The translations under genes and the position numbers were made by a program. 31,741 nt of DNA from Desulfuromonadales bacterium (GTDB lineage: Bacteria > Desulfobacterota > Desulfuromonadia > Geobacterales > Pseudopelobacteraceae), in assembly GCA_015688915.1 (NCBI GenBank), contig JAATGX010000035.1, positions 1 to 31,741 on the forward strand, read 5' to 3'. The notes beneath the pieces are model-generated. The model was not told the origin of the DNA and ran no database searches. It saw only the letters and a list, made by a program, of their open reading frames with translations. Below are positions 8,853-16,035 of the stretch, piece after piece. Numbering within the stretch: position 1 is the stretch's first letter; every line of letters begins with the position of its first letter.

Positions 8853-9335
8853 ATGCGGAGATTGTCGATAGGTGTTGTTCTGTTGACGCTGGTATGTCTG
8901 ACGGCTGTCGTTGCAGCGGCCGACCTGAAGCCGCGTGTACCGGGGCCGAAAGACAAATGCCCGGTGTGCGGCATGTTTGTGGCAAAGTATCCGGATTTCG
9001 CGGCCCAGATCCAGTTCAGGGACGGCACGGTCGCCTTTTTCGACGGGCCCAAGGACCTGTTCACCTATTACCATGCGCTCCCGCGATACAACCCCAGGAA
9101 GAAACCGTCCGACGTGGCGGCTGTCTTTGTGACCGGTTACTATACCATGACCCCTATCGACGGCCTCTCCGCCTGGTACGTGGCCGGCAGCAACGTCTTC
9201 GGCCCCATGGGACGGGAATTGATTCCCTTTGCCAAGGAATCCGAGGCCAGGGATTTCAAAAAAGATCATAGCGGCAAGGCCATCCTTCGCTTCAAGGATA
9301 TTACGCCTACCGTTATCAAGGGGCTTGCTGAATAA
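8853..9335 (+). CDS. NosL-family protein
   Basis: A 160-residue exported protein with a signal peptide (hydrophobic residues 5-22). The NosL signature CPVCGMFVAKYPDFAAQI lies at 36-53, followed by FRDG, TGYYTM and FGPMGRELIPFA. A periplasmic copper or other soft-metal binding role is expected from the family. It overlaps the next ATG by one base (TAATG) and lies 26 bases after the first NosL gene, so the pair is co-expressed. The two NosL proteins are different in sequence: this one resembles classical NosL, the upstream one has more cysteines. Confidence 0.88.
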   Translation: MRRLSIGVVLLTLVCLTAVVAAADLKPRVPGPKDKCPVCGMFVAKYPDFAAQIQFRDGTVAFFDGPKDLFTYYHALPRYNPRKKPSDVAAVFVTGYYTMTPIDGLSAWYVAGSNVFGPMGRELIPFAKESEARDFKKDHSGKAILRFKDITPTVIKGLAE

Positions 9336-9667
9336 TGCGATTCAGCCATTCCGCACTGTATCTGGCTGTTACCGGGACGCTGCTGGCGGTCATGGCGGGG
9401 CTCGGAGCCTATTCGTGTTTTGCCGTTGTCGCCGCGACCCCCAGGCTCGTCCGTATGTCATTGATGGTGAAAAACCTGGAGTTGACGGATCTGTGCCTGT
9501 TCAGCGAGGCCAGCTACACGCGGCACCTGTCCATGGCCGACCGGTTCACGCCGTTTCAGGATTCGCCCATGGTATTTGAACATTTTCCTTCCGGAGCGGT
9601 GGCCGGACCTCCCCCACACCTGATTCCAATTCAAAATCGAAGATGGATTCAAGGCGGTGAGGATTGA
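9335..9667 (+). CDS. Small membrane-anchored protein of NosL/ABC cluster
   Basis: A 110-residue protein of no recognised family. One N-terminal hydrophobic helix (about residues 8-30) is followed by a soluble part with a SEASYTRHLSMADRF stretch and a proline-rich region (FEHFPSGAVAGPPPHL). Translation is coupled to the NosL gene (TAATG). The last 15 or so codons lie inside the inverted repeat at 9621-9745, so the natural C-terminus may have been replaced by repeat sequence. Position between NosL and an FtsX-type permease suggests an accessory subunit. Confidence 0.65.
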   Translation: MRFSHSALYLAVTGTLLAVMAGLGAYSCFAVVAATPRLVRMSLMVKNLELTDLCLFSEASYTRHLSMADRFTPFQDSPMVFEHFPSGAVAGPPPHLIPIQNRRWIQGGED

Positions 9668-9745
9668 GGCGACGAAGGCATACAAATAGTATGTTGAGGA
9701 GCCGAAGACGAGCCAACGCAGAAGACGCTTTGATTTGGAATTGGA
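9621..9745 (+). repeat. Inverted-repeat element (about 125 bp) at the join of two genes
   Basis: The left end (ccaattcaaaatc, within 9621-9638) and right end (gatttggaattgg, 9733-9745) are inverted with one mismatch. An inner hairpin, catac-aaata-gtatg, is visible near 9680-9695. The element supplies the 3' end of the upstream reading frame and abuts the start of the FtsX permease gene. It encodes no transposase, so it is probably a miniature dispersed repeat. Confidence 0.55.
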
Positions 9746-9755
9746 TGACACGGTC

Positions 9756-10889
9756 ATGAGAGACGCTCTGGAACGGCAACGACATATCCTGGACTTCACC
9801 ATCGCCTCGCTCCTGCGGCGCAAGGGGAAGAACGGCTCATTACTGGCGGTCTATACGCTGATCATCTTTATCCTGGCCTCGGTGCTCTTCTTCACCCACG
9901 CCCTCAAGCGCGAGGCAACGGAGGTGCTCAGGGAGACGCCGGAGATCATCGTCCAGCGCACCATGACCGGCCGCTACCAGCCGATCCCGCTCGCCTATGC
10001 CGATCGCATCAGGGATATCCGCGGCGTCATCACCGTCCAGCCGCGCCTGTGGGGCTACTACTATGACGGGAACTTCCTGGCCAACTACACTCTGGTGGTG
10101 CCGCGGGAAGATCCTCCCGAACCGGGAAAGATCGATATCGGCAGCGGCATTTCCAGGATCAGGGAGGCGTATCCGGGCGACATCATCGGGTTCACGGGAC
10201 ATGACGGCAAGCCGCGCAACTTCTCCATCCGCAAGATCCTGTCCGATGAATCCCAGTTGATCAGCGCCGATCTGATCCTGATCTCCGAAGCCGATTACCG
10301 CGATTTTTCGGGCATTTCCGCCGATCAGGCCACGGACCTGGTGCTAAGGGTGCGCAACCCGAAGGAATACACCACCATTGCCGAAAAGATCACCCGGCTG
10401 CTGCCGGACAGCCGTCCCATCGTGCGCACCGAGATCCTGCGGACCTACGACGCGGTATTCAGTTGGCGTTCCGGGCTGGTGATCGTCATCTTCAGCGCGG
10501 CTGCCTTGGCGTTCGTGATCTTTGCCTGGGACAAGGCCACCGGCCTGTCCGCCGAGGAGCGCAGGGAGATCGGCATCCTCAAGGCGGTGGGGTGGGAGAC
10601 CTCGGATGTATTGCAGATGAAGTTCTGGGAGGGGTCGGCCATATCCCTGACCGCGTTCCTGCTCGGCATGATACTGGCCTACGCCCACGTGTTTTTCGCC
10701 TCGTCGTTCCTGTTCGCCCCGGTGCTGAAGGGGTGGTCAACCCTGTACCCGCAATTCCGGCTGGTGCCGTACGTCAATTTCGGCCACGTGGCGGCCATAT
10801 TCTTTCTGACCGTGGTGCCCTACACCGTGACCACCATCGTCCCGTCCTGGCGGGCGGCAACCATCGACCCCGATGCGGTCATGCGCTGA
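9756..10889 (+). CDS. FtsX/MacB-type ABC transporter permease
   Basis: A 377-residue membrane protein with one N-terminal helix (LLAVYTLIIFILASVLFF), an extracytoplasmic domain of about 200 residues and three C-terminal helices, the FtsX/MacB/LolCE topology. The EERREIGILKAVGW segment before the second helix is the family's cytoplasmic hallmark. ATG 9756 is preferred. TTG 9735 lies inside the repeat and is an alternative, and neither has a strong ribosome site. The ATPase gene follows 11 bases downstream. Such transporters move or mechanically release lipid- or membrane-linked substrates rather than import solutes. With NosL proteins next to it, a role in assembling a periplasmic metalloprotein is possible. 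Confidence 0.88.
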   Translation: MRDALERQRHILDFTIASLLRRKGKNGSLLAVYTLIIFILASVLFFTHALKREATEVLRETPEIIVQRTMTGRYQPIPLAYADRIRDIRGVITVQPRLWGYYYDGNFLANYTLVVPREDPPEPGKIDIGSGISRIREAYPGDIIGFTGHDGKPRNFSIRKILSDESQLISADLILISEADYRDFSGISADQATDLVLRVRNPKEYTTIAEKITRLLPDSRPIVRTEILRTYDAVFSWRSGLVIVIFSAAALAFVIFAWDKATGLSAEERREIGILKAVGWETSDVLQMKFWEGSAISLTAFLLGMILAYAHVFFASSFLFAPVLKGWSTLYPQFRLVPYVNFGHVAAIFFLTVVPYTVTTIVPSWRAATIDPDAVMR

Positions 10890-10900
10890 AAGGACTGTCC

Positions 10901-11587
10901 ATGATTTCGGCCCGTGACATCACCAAGACCTTCAACGCCGGCAAGCCCAACGAGTTTACCGCCGTCAGCGAGGTCACGCTCGCCATCGACTTCCACCGGG
11001 TGACCATCCTCAAGGGGCCCAGCGGCTCGGGAAAAACCACGCTGCTGGGGATCGTGGGGTGCATGTCGCGCCCCACCTCCGGCAGGATCTTCCTGGGGGA
11101 GCGCGAGATCACCAGCCTGCCGGAGCGCTTCCTGACCGACATCCGCCGCCGCACCTTCGGGTTCATCTTCCAGCAGTTCAACCTGATCAAGGGGCTGACC
11201 GTGCTGGACAACGTCATGACCCCGGCCTATCCCACCAGCGAGCGTTTTCCCAGCCTCAGGAAACGCGCCCTGGAAACCCTGGCCCTGTTCAACCTGGAGC
11301 ACAAGGCGGACGCCAAGGTCGAGTGGCTGTCCGGGGGTGAGGCCCAGCGCACCGCCATTGCCCGGTCCCTGATCAACAACCCGTCGATCATCATCGCCGA
11401 CGAGCCGACCGCCCACCTGGACACGAAACTGTCCCACGAGTTCATGGCCATCATGCGCCGGCTCAAGGGGGAGGGAAAGACCATCATCCTCTCCAGCCAC
11501 GACCCGATCGTCTATGACAGCGACCTGGCCGACAGCGTCGTGGAGATGCGCGACGGCCGTATCGTATCGTCCGGGCCGCGCCCATGA
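10901..11587 (+). CDS. FtsE/MacB/LolD-type ABC ATPase
   Basis: A 228-residue ATPase partner of the FtsX-type permease. Motifs: Walker A GPSGSGKTT (39-47), Q-loop Gln91 in FIFQQFNLI, signature LSGGEAQ (143-149), Walker B IIIADEPT (163-170) and His200 in LSSHD. The frame is open far upstream (to about 10463) but those bases are inside the permease gene; ATG 10901 follows aaagga at proper spacing. The stop overlaps the next start (ATGA). Confidence 0.92.
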   Translation: MISARDITKTFNAGKPNEFTAVSEVTLAIDFHRVTILKGPSGSGKTTLLGIVGCMSRPTSGRIFLGEREITSLPERFLTDIRRRTFGFIFQQFNLIKGLTVLDNVMTPAYPTSERFPSLRKRALETLALFNLEHKADAKVEWLSGGEAQRTAIARSLINNPSIIIADEPTAHLDTKLSHEFMAIMRRLKGEGKTIILSSHDPIVYDSDLADSVVEMRDGRIVSSGPRP

Positions 11588-12579
11588 TCCTCCACCCCAG
11601 CATCCTGGCGCTGTTCGTCTCTTCGCTGCTCATCTGCCTGATGGTGCTCTATTCCACGGTCTACGGCATCCAGATCCTCCGGCGCTGGGACATCGCCAGC
11701 GGCAGCGAATCCCAGTTGGCCCTGGAGCGCAAGACCTACCTGATATCCACCATTGTCAGCTACTTTCTCGGTTTTCAACTGGTCTCCCTGTTCCTGTTCA
11801 TCTTCACCGCCGACAGCATCTGCCACCTGTTCGTGGGCGCCATGTGCGCCGTGGGAACCCTGACCGTCAATCCGTTCGGCTATCCGACGCTGCTTCTGAA
11901 GGTCGTCACGTTTCTCCTGGCCGGTTTCTGGCTGATCCTGAACCATGCCGACAGCCTGGGGTACGATTACCCCCTGATCAGGACCAAGTATCTCCTGCTG
12001 GTGGTGATGGCACCTTTCATCCTGGCGGAAACGGTCATACAAGGGATCTATTTCCTGGGGCTGCGGCCGGATATCATCACCTCCTGCTGCGGCAGCCTGT
12101 TCAGCCCCGCCTCGCGCGGCATCGCCACGGAGATCGTCAATGCGCCCCCCTTGCCGATGCTAGCGCTGTTTTACGCCTCATCAGGGGGCACTCTGCTCTG
12201 CGGGGCATGGTTCCTGGCGCGGGGGAGGGGAGGAGGGCTGTTCGCCCTGCTCAACGCCGTGCAACTGGTAGTGGCCCTTACGGCCATAATCTCCGTCATC
12301 TCGCTCTACATCTACCAGATGCCGTCCCATCACTGCCCGTTCTGCATCCTGCAACAGGAGTATCATTTCGTGGGGTACCCGGTCTACATCGCCCTTTTTG
12401 GCGCCGCCATCTGCGGTTTCGGGGCCGGCTGGCTGAGCCGCTACCAGGGGATCGCCAGCCTGGCGGAGGATCTGCCCGGCCTGTGCCGGGCCCTGACCGT
12501 CGTATCCATGGCCTGCACCGCCATCCTGGTGGCGATAGCCAGCGGCTACGTCCTGCTGACTGGTTTCACCTTGAGGTGA
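11584..12579 (+). CDS. Polytopic membrane protein with cysteine pairs, unknown function
   Basis: A 331-residue protein with about eight hydrophobic helices and no family I can name with confidence. Notable are CC in TSCCGSLF (near residue 164) and HHCPFCILQQEYH (near 250), placed at the ends of helices as in membrane thiol-redox proteins or metal-binding membrane proteins. It is translationally coupled to the ABC ATPase (ATGA). It completes the redoxin-NosL-NosL-ABC run and could handle disulfides or copper at the membrane (inference). Confidence 0.75.
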   Translation: MILHPSILALFVSSLLICLMVLYSTVYGIQILRRWDIASGSESQLALERKTYLISTIVSYFLGFQLVSLFLFIFTADSICHLFVGAMCAVGTLTVNPFGYPTLLLKVVTFLLAGFWLILNHADSLGYDYPLIRTKYLLLVVMAPFILAETVIQGIYFLGLRPDIITSCCGSLFSPASRGIATEIVNAPPLPMLALFYASSGGTLLCGAWFLARGRGGGLFALLNAVQLVVALTAIISVISLYIYQMPSHHCPFCILQQEYHFVGYPVYIALFGAAICGFGAGWLSRYQGIASLAEDLPGLCRALTVVSMACTAILVAIASGYVLLTGFTLR

Positions 12580-12620
12580 AGGAAACATCAAACCTGATTG
12601 GTACTGATCTCTGGCTCGTT

Positions 12621-12715
12621 CCTTCTCCCTGAGGGAGAAGGTGGCCGAAGGCCGGATGAGGGGGAAGCATCAGCGTTTCCCCCTCATCCTAGCCCTCTCC
12701 CTCAGGGAGAGGGGA
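12621..12715 (+). repeat. Inverted repeat of ccttctccct type (REP/MITE-like), copy 1
   Basis: The left arm, from ccttctccctgagggagaag through gtggccgaaggccggatgag to 12663, is mirrored by the right arm at 12678-12715 (tccccctcatcctagccctc and following). Each half has its own small hairpin. A relative in the opposite orientation lies at 30251-30330. Such elements are common dispersed repeats in intergenic DNA. The remaining bases of this 200-base gap show no gene; a ribosome site for the next gene is at its end. Confidence 0.75.
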
Positions 12716-12779
12716 TGTTTCGCCGCTATGGCGTGAGATGGATTCTACTCAAGAATATCCAACCTGAAAGGAGCATCAC

Positions 12780-13391
12780 ATGAAAATCGTCGCACTGCTG
12801 GGGAGCCCCCGGCCCAAGGGAAACAGCGCCACACTGGCCCGGAAATTCCTGGCCAGGGCCGAGGAACAGGGACACAAGCCGGTTGTCCATGAGCTGGGGG
12901 CATTGACTTACAAAGGGTGTGTCGGCTGCTACGCCTGCAAGACCTCCCGCGAGGACTGCATCCTGCGCGACGACCTGACCCAGGTGCTGGCCGATGTGGC
13001 CGCCGCCGATGTCCTGGTGCTGGCGACGCCGGTCTATTTCGGCGACCTCACCAGCCAGCTCAAGGGGTTCATCGACCGTACCTTTTCCTATTTCACCCCG
13101 GAGTACCGGACATCACCGACCCCCAGCCGGTTGAAACCGGGCAAAAAGCTCGTTTTCATCCAGACGCAGGGCAATCCGGACGAAACAGCCTTTGCGGATA
13201 TCTTTCCCAAGTATGCCGCCTTTCTGAAGCGGAACAGCTTCGGAGAATCCCATCTGATCCGCGCCCGGGGCGTATCGTCGCCTGATGACGTGCTCAGGCA
13301 CGAGGCGTATCTGCATCAGGTGGACGAGGTTGCCAAAGAGGTGTTCGGCACCACACATGCAGTGGCTGCCGACCCTCAGATCAAATGGTAG
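12780..13391 (+). CDS. Iron-sulfur flavoprotein (NADPH-dependent FMN reductase fold)
   Basis: A 203-residue flavodoxin-fold protein. The FMN phosphate loop is GSPRPKGNSATLA (8-20). A compact cysteine motif, Cys47-x2-Cys50-x2-Cys53-x6-Cys60, follows the second strand, as in archaeal iron-sulfur flavoprotein Isf, which binds FMN and a [4Fe-4S] cluster. TPVYFGDLTSQLKGFIDR is the family's second flavin loop. Good aaaggag ribosome site. Likely an electron carrier or reductase. Two relatives at 29631 and 31041 carry the same motif. It is followed 10 bases later by a methyltransferase gene. Confidence 0.85.
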   Translation: MKIVALLGSPRPKGNSATLARKFLARAEEQGHKPVVHELGALTYKGCVGCYACKTSREDCILRDDLTQVLADVAAADVLVLATPVYFGDLTSQLKGFIDRTFSYFTPEYRTSPTPSRLKPGKKLVFIQTQGNPDETAFADIFPKYAAFLKRNSFGESHLIRARGVSSPDDVLRHEAYLHQVDEVAKEVFGTTHAVAADPQIKW

Positions 13392-13401
13392 AGGTGCATG
13401 T

Positions 13402-14127
13402 ATGTCCAAGATGACCGTGGAACAGATTCGCAACCGCTTTGACAACGATGTGGAGCGGTTTTCCGACCTTGCCAAGGGGCATGAGGCGGCGGTGGATTCG
13501 CTCGTGGCCCTGAACCTGATCACATCGGCGGCCCTGGCGGTGACGCCCCATGCCGTCACGCTGCTGGATGTGGGGTGCGGTGCCGGCAATTGGAGCGTCA
13601 AGTTCCTTTCCCGCAAGCCGGGACTCGATGTCACGCTGCTGGACCTGGCGCCCGCCATGCTGGAACGGGCCGGAGAGCGGGTCCTGCAAGCCGGTGCGTC
13701 ACGGGTTACCCTTGTGGAGAGCGATATCCGCGAGGCCCGCTTCGAGGATGGTTTCGATATCATCGTTGCCTCGGCGGTGCTCCATCATTTGCGTGACGAG
13801 TACGAGTGGATGGGCGTTTTCAGGCATTTTCACGAGTTGCTGCATCCGGGTGGCTCCCTCTGGATTTATGATCTGGTGGATCATGAACTGCCTGAGGTTG
13901 CTCATCTGATGACGGAACGTCACGGCCGCCATCTGGAGTCAATTGGCGGCCGTCCCTTCCGGGACGAGATTTTCGCCAACATCGAACGTGAGGATACCCC
14001 CCGGCCGCTGTCGTTTCAGATCGATCTGCTGCGCGAAGCCGGCTTCGAGCGGGTCGATATCCTCCATAAGAACAGTCGTTTTGCCGCCTTCGGCGCACTG
14101 AAAGAGCCAACCGGGAGGGTCTCATGA
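13402..14127 (+). CDS. SAM-dependent class I methyltransferase
   Basis: A 241-residue cytoplasmic enzyme. Motif I LLDVGCGAGNWS (54-65), the acidic end of strand 2 (LLDLAP, 79-84), SDI after strand 3 and the ASAVLHHL motif are clear. The C-terminal region holds ERHGRHLESIGGRPF and FQIDLLREAGFERVDI. The start at 13402 has gaggtg upstream; the frame is open further upstream only by overlap with the previous gene. The stop overlaps the next start (ATGA), so it is coupled to the acetolactate-decarboxylase-like protein and probably acts in the same pathway. The acceptor is unknown. Confidence 0.88.
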   Translation: MSKMTVEQIRNRFDNDVERFSDLAKGHEAAVDSLVALNLITSAALAVTPHAVTLLDVGCGAGNWSVKFLSRKPGLDVTLLDLAPAMLERAGERVLQAGASRVTLVESDIREARFEDGFDIIVASAVLHHLRDEYEWMGVFRHFHELLHPGGSLWIYDLVDHELPEVAHLMTERHGRHLESIGGRPFRDEIFANIEREDTPRPLSFQIDLLREAGFERVDILHKNSRFAAFGALKEPTGRVS

Positions 14128-14846
14128 CACAGAACGTTTCAACCATTGATTGCAGTATCGGCAGTTGCGACTGCTCCTGCGCCGGAGCCGGCGCAACGGG
14201 TCCCTTCAAAGTCCAATGGCAGGGGGCCCAGAAGGACGTGCTGGGCGGGGATATCCGCGGGCATGTGGATCTGGAGGCGTTGGCGGGCCTGGACAGCCTG
14301 TATGGCCTGGGGCCGCTGGAAAAGGTCACGGGGGAGGTAACCATCCTCGACTCCCGGCCGTACGTTGCACGGGTCCAGCAGGACGGCGGCCTGGCGGTGG
14401 AGAACAGTTTCCATAACCGCGCCTGCTTTCTGGTCTATTCCCAGGTGCCGCGCTGGCAGCGGGTGACCCTGCCCGAAGACATCGTCGATGAAAAAACCCT
14501 GGAAACCGAACTGCCGGCATTGGCGGCGCAGTACGGCATTGACCTCGAAGCGCCGTTTCCCTTTCTCCTGAGGGGGCAGCCGGACCGGGTCGTGTTTCAT
14601 GTCCTCAACAAGACCGACCGTGAAACCCATTCGCCGGAACTGCATGAAAAGGCCAAGGTGAAGTTTACCCTGGAGGAGACCGGTGTCGAGATCATCGGTT
14701 TTCACTCCCGTAACCATCGGGGGATCTTCACACCCGGCCACAGCGCCATCCACATCCACCTGAAGAGCGAGGACGGCTCGATTTCGGGACACGTGGACAA
14801 CCTCAACTTTCCCCAGGGGCTCGACCTCTATCTGCCGGCGGTGTGA
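14124..14846 (+). CDS. Alpha-acetolactate-decarboxylase-like metalloprotein
   Basis: A 240-residue protein that reads like the acetolactate decarboxylase family (BudA/AlsD). It has GEVTILDSRPYVA, an FPFLLRG segment, HVLN, then GFHSRNHRGIFTPGHSAIHIH and SGHVD near the C-terminus. His210, His212 and His223 (HxH then 10 residues to H) have the spacing of the zinc-binding His194/196/207 of characterised decarboxylases. Unusual is the N-terminus CSIGSCDCSCAG, a cluster of four cysteines not typical of the family. It is coupled to the methyltransferase gene. Because no acetolactate synthase or butanediol genes are near, a different beta-keto acid or other chelating substrate is likely (inference). 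Confidence 0.75.
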   Translation: MTQNVSTIDCSIGSCDCSCAGAGATGPFKVQWQGAQKDVLGGDIRGHVDLEALAGLDSLYGLGPLEKVTGEVTILDSRPYVARVQQDGGLAVENSFHNRACFLVYSQVPRWQRVTLPEDIVDEKTLETELPALAAQYGIDLEAPFPFLLRGQPDRVVFHVLNKTDRETHSPELHEKAKVKFTLEETGVEIIGFHSRNHRGIFTPGHSAIHIHLKSEDGSISGHVDNLNFPQGLDLYLPAV

Positions 14847-14853
14847 AAGGATG

Positions 14854-14954
14854 CCGGTGGTGCTGGTTCGTCAACCACCGGAAATGGACAACTGACCCGC
14901 CCGAAAAAATGAAACGGTCGAAAGCCCGTGAATGAATATACGCATGGGCTTTCG
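14854..14954 (+). terminator. Two hairpins after the acetolactate-decarboxylase-like gene
   Basis: Hairpin 1 has arms ccggtggt (14854-14861) and accaccgg (14874-14881). Hairpin 2 has arms cgaaagccc (14919-14927) and gggctttcg (14946-14954). Neither is followed by a clear T-run, so they are probable transcript ends or RNA-stabilising structures, not certain intrinsic terminators. They separate this operon from the promoter at 15013. Confidence 0.4.
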
Positions 14955-15012
14955 ATTCTCTCGGGATGGGTAGTATCCCCTTGTTTAAACCAGGTAATGG
15001 GCAATAAACTCC

Positions 15013-15042
15013 TTGACAAAAATGTAACGGCGATATTATAAA
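15013..15042 (+). promoter_or_regulatory. Sigma-70-like promoter of the NifX-like/UroD operon
   Basis: ttgaca (15013-15018) and tataaa (15037-15042) with an 18-base spacer, in AT-rich DNA unlike its surroundings. It is placed about 40 bases before the hairpin/terminator at 15079, so the transcript would begin near 15049. Confidence 0.6.
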
Positions 15043-15078
15043 AACTATCAAAACTGTAGAAATTATATTTTATGCCAA

Positions 15079-15131
15079 CCGGACAACCGGAGGCTCCCGT
15101 CACGATACACGATGCGAGCCTCCGGTTTTTT
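15079..15131 (+). promoter_or_regulatory. Leader attenuator: small hairpin overlapping an intrinsic terminator (leader A)
   Basis: A small hairpin ccgg-acaa-ccgg (15079-15090) shares its 3' arm with the 5' arm of a perfect 12-bp terminator stem (aaccggaggctc 15085-15096 with gagcctccggtt 15116-15127), which runs into six T. The two folds exclude each other, the classic layout of an antiterminator/terminator switch. The start codon of the operon is 47 bases downstream. Similar leaders precede 19629, 22058 and 26058. Ligand or protein partner unknown. Confidence 0.65.
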
Positions 15132-15177
15132 CGTATGGTATCAATCATCGAAATTATGACATGAGAGGAGATGCATC

Positions 15178-15585
15178 ATGCTGAAAATAGCCGTGGCAAG
15201 CAATGACGGAAACAGTGTTGACGAGCATTTCGGACGGGCAAGGGCGTTCCACATCTACGAAGTGGAGGATGACGGCACGTCGCGCCTGGTGGAACAGCGC
15301 GAAATCAAGCCCGGCGCCGAAGGGGCCCACGGCTCGGATGCGGCCGTGGAACAATTGAGCGACGTGAACGCCGTGCTGGCAGCCCAGATCGGGCCGAACG
15401 CCCAGGGCGCCCTGACCCGGCGGGGCATCCGTTCCTTTGCCCTGAAAGGCCCGGTGGACAGGGCGCTCGCATCCTACGGCAAACGCCACAAACTACTCGA
15501 CGTGGCGATCCCCGGCCTTCCCGATGGCTATTCAGCCGAGAAGAGGTGCGGCGGTGGCTGCTCTTCGAAAGGCGGCTGCAAGTAA
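15178..15585 (+). CDS. NifX/NifB C-terminal-like (dinitrogenase iron-molybdenum cofactor biosynthesis) family protein
   Basis: A 135-residue protein of the NifX/VnfX/NafY-core family, which in nitrogen fixers carries FeMo-co precursors. It has the expected N-terminus (KIAVASNDG...VDEHFGRARAFHIYEV) and the AQIGPNAQGALTRRGI segment. The C-terminus carries a cysteine-rich tail (RCGGGCSSKGGCK), three cysteines that could hold an Fe-S precursor. Start with gagagg 5' of gatgcatc. First gene of an operon under leader A. Its presence supports the idea that the nitrogenase-like proteins carry a delivered metal cofactor. The family also occurs in non-fixers, so this is not proof. Confidence 0.85.
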   Translation: MLKIAVASNDGNSVDEHFGRARAFHIYEVEDDGTSRLVEQREIKPGAEGAHGSDAAVEQLSDVNAVLAAQIGPNAQGALTRRGIRSFALKGPVDRALASYGKRHKLLDVAIPGLPDGYSAEKRCGGGCSSKGGCK

Positions 15586-15623
15586 TGCGGCTGCCCGCTC
15601 CAGCATTGTAACGGGAGGCGCCG

Positions 15624-16028
15624 ATGGCCCTTGTCGCCATTGCCAGCAGCGACGGCGTTGTCATCGACGGCCGTCTCGATACGCCCGGCACATTTCATAT
15701 CTACCGGTTCGACGACAAGGGCGCTTGCACCTTTGTGGAGCAGCGCTCGACGCCGCCCCGGCCCCGTTGTGAACACCTGCCGCTGATACCCCAGGCCGCG
15801 GCGCTGCTGCTGGCCGATGTGGGCGTCATCCTGGCCGCCGGTGTGCCGAAGGAAACGGCGCTCTTTCTCCGCACCAGGGGAATCATGGCCTTTGCCGTGC
15901 AGGGGGATGTCAGCCGGGCGCTGGAGGCCTACAGCCGGAGAGGCCGGCTGATCGACACCCTTGTTGCCCACGTGCGGGGCCGCTTCCGGTACCCCACCCA
16001 CCACAGCAATCCAGCAGAAGAGAGGTAA
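15624..16028 (+). CDS. Degenerate NifX-fold protein
   Basis: A 134-residue protein aligned by eye to the preceding gene over its full length: VAIASSDG, TFHIYRFDD, VEQRS, a LLLADVGVILAAGVP segment in place of NAVLAAQIGP, and FLRTRGIMAFAVQG. The EHFGRA motif is replaced by GRLDTP and there is no cysteine tail. A tandem duplicate that has diverged, possibly partner or competitor of the first. Start with gggagg upstream. Ends 7 bases before the next gene. Confidence 0.7.
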   Translation: MALVAIASSDGVVIDGRLDTPGTFHIYRFDDKGACTFVEQRSTPPRPRCEHLPLIPQAAALLLADVGVILAAGVPKETALFLRTRGIMAFAVQGDVSRALEAYSRRGRLIDTLVAHVRGRFRYPTHHSNPAEER

Positions 16029-16035
16029 CCCTATC

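Noticed and set aside
14990..15070. Sigma-54 (-24/-12) promoter as in nif genes
   Set aside because: No GG-N10-GC element was found in the leader regions; the matches are to sigma-70-like -35/-10 boxes.
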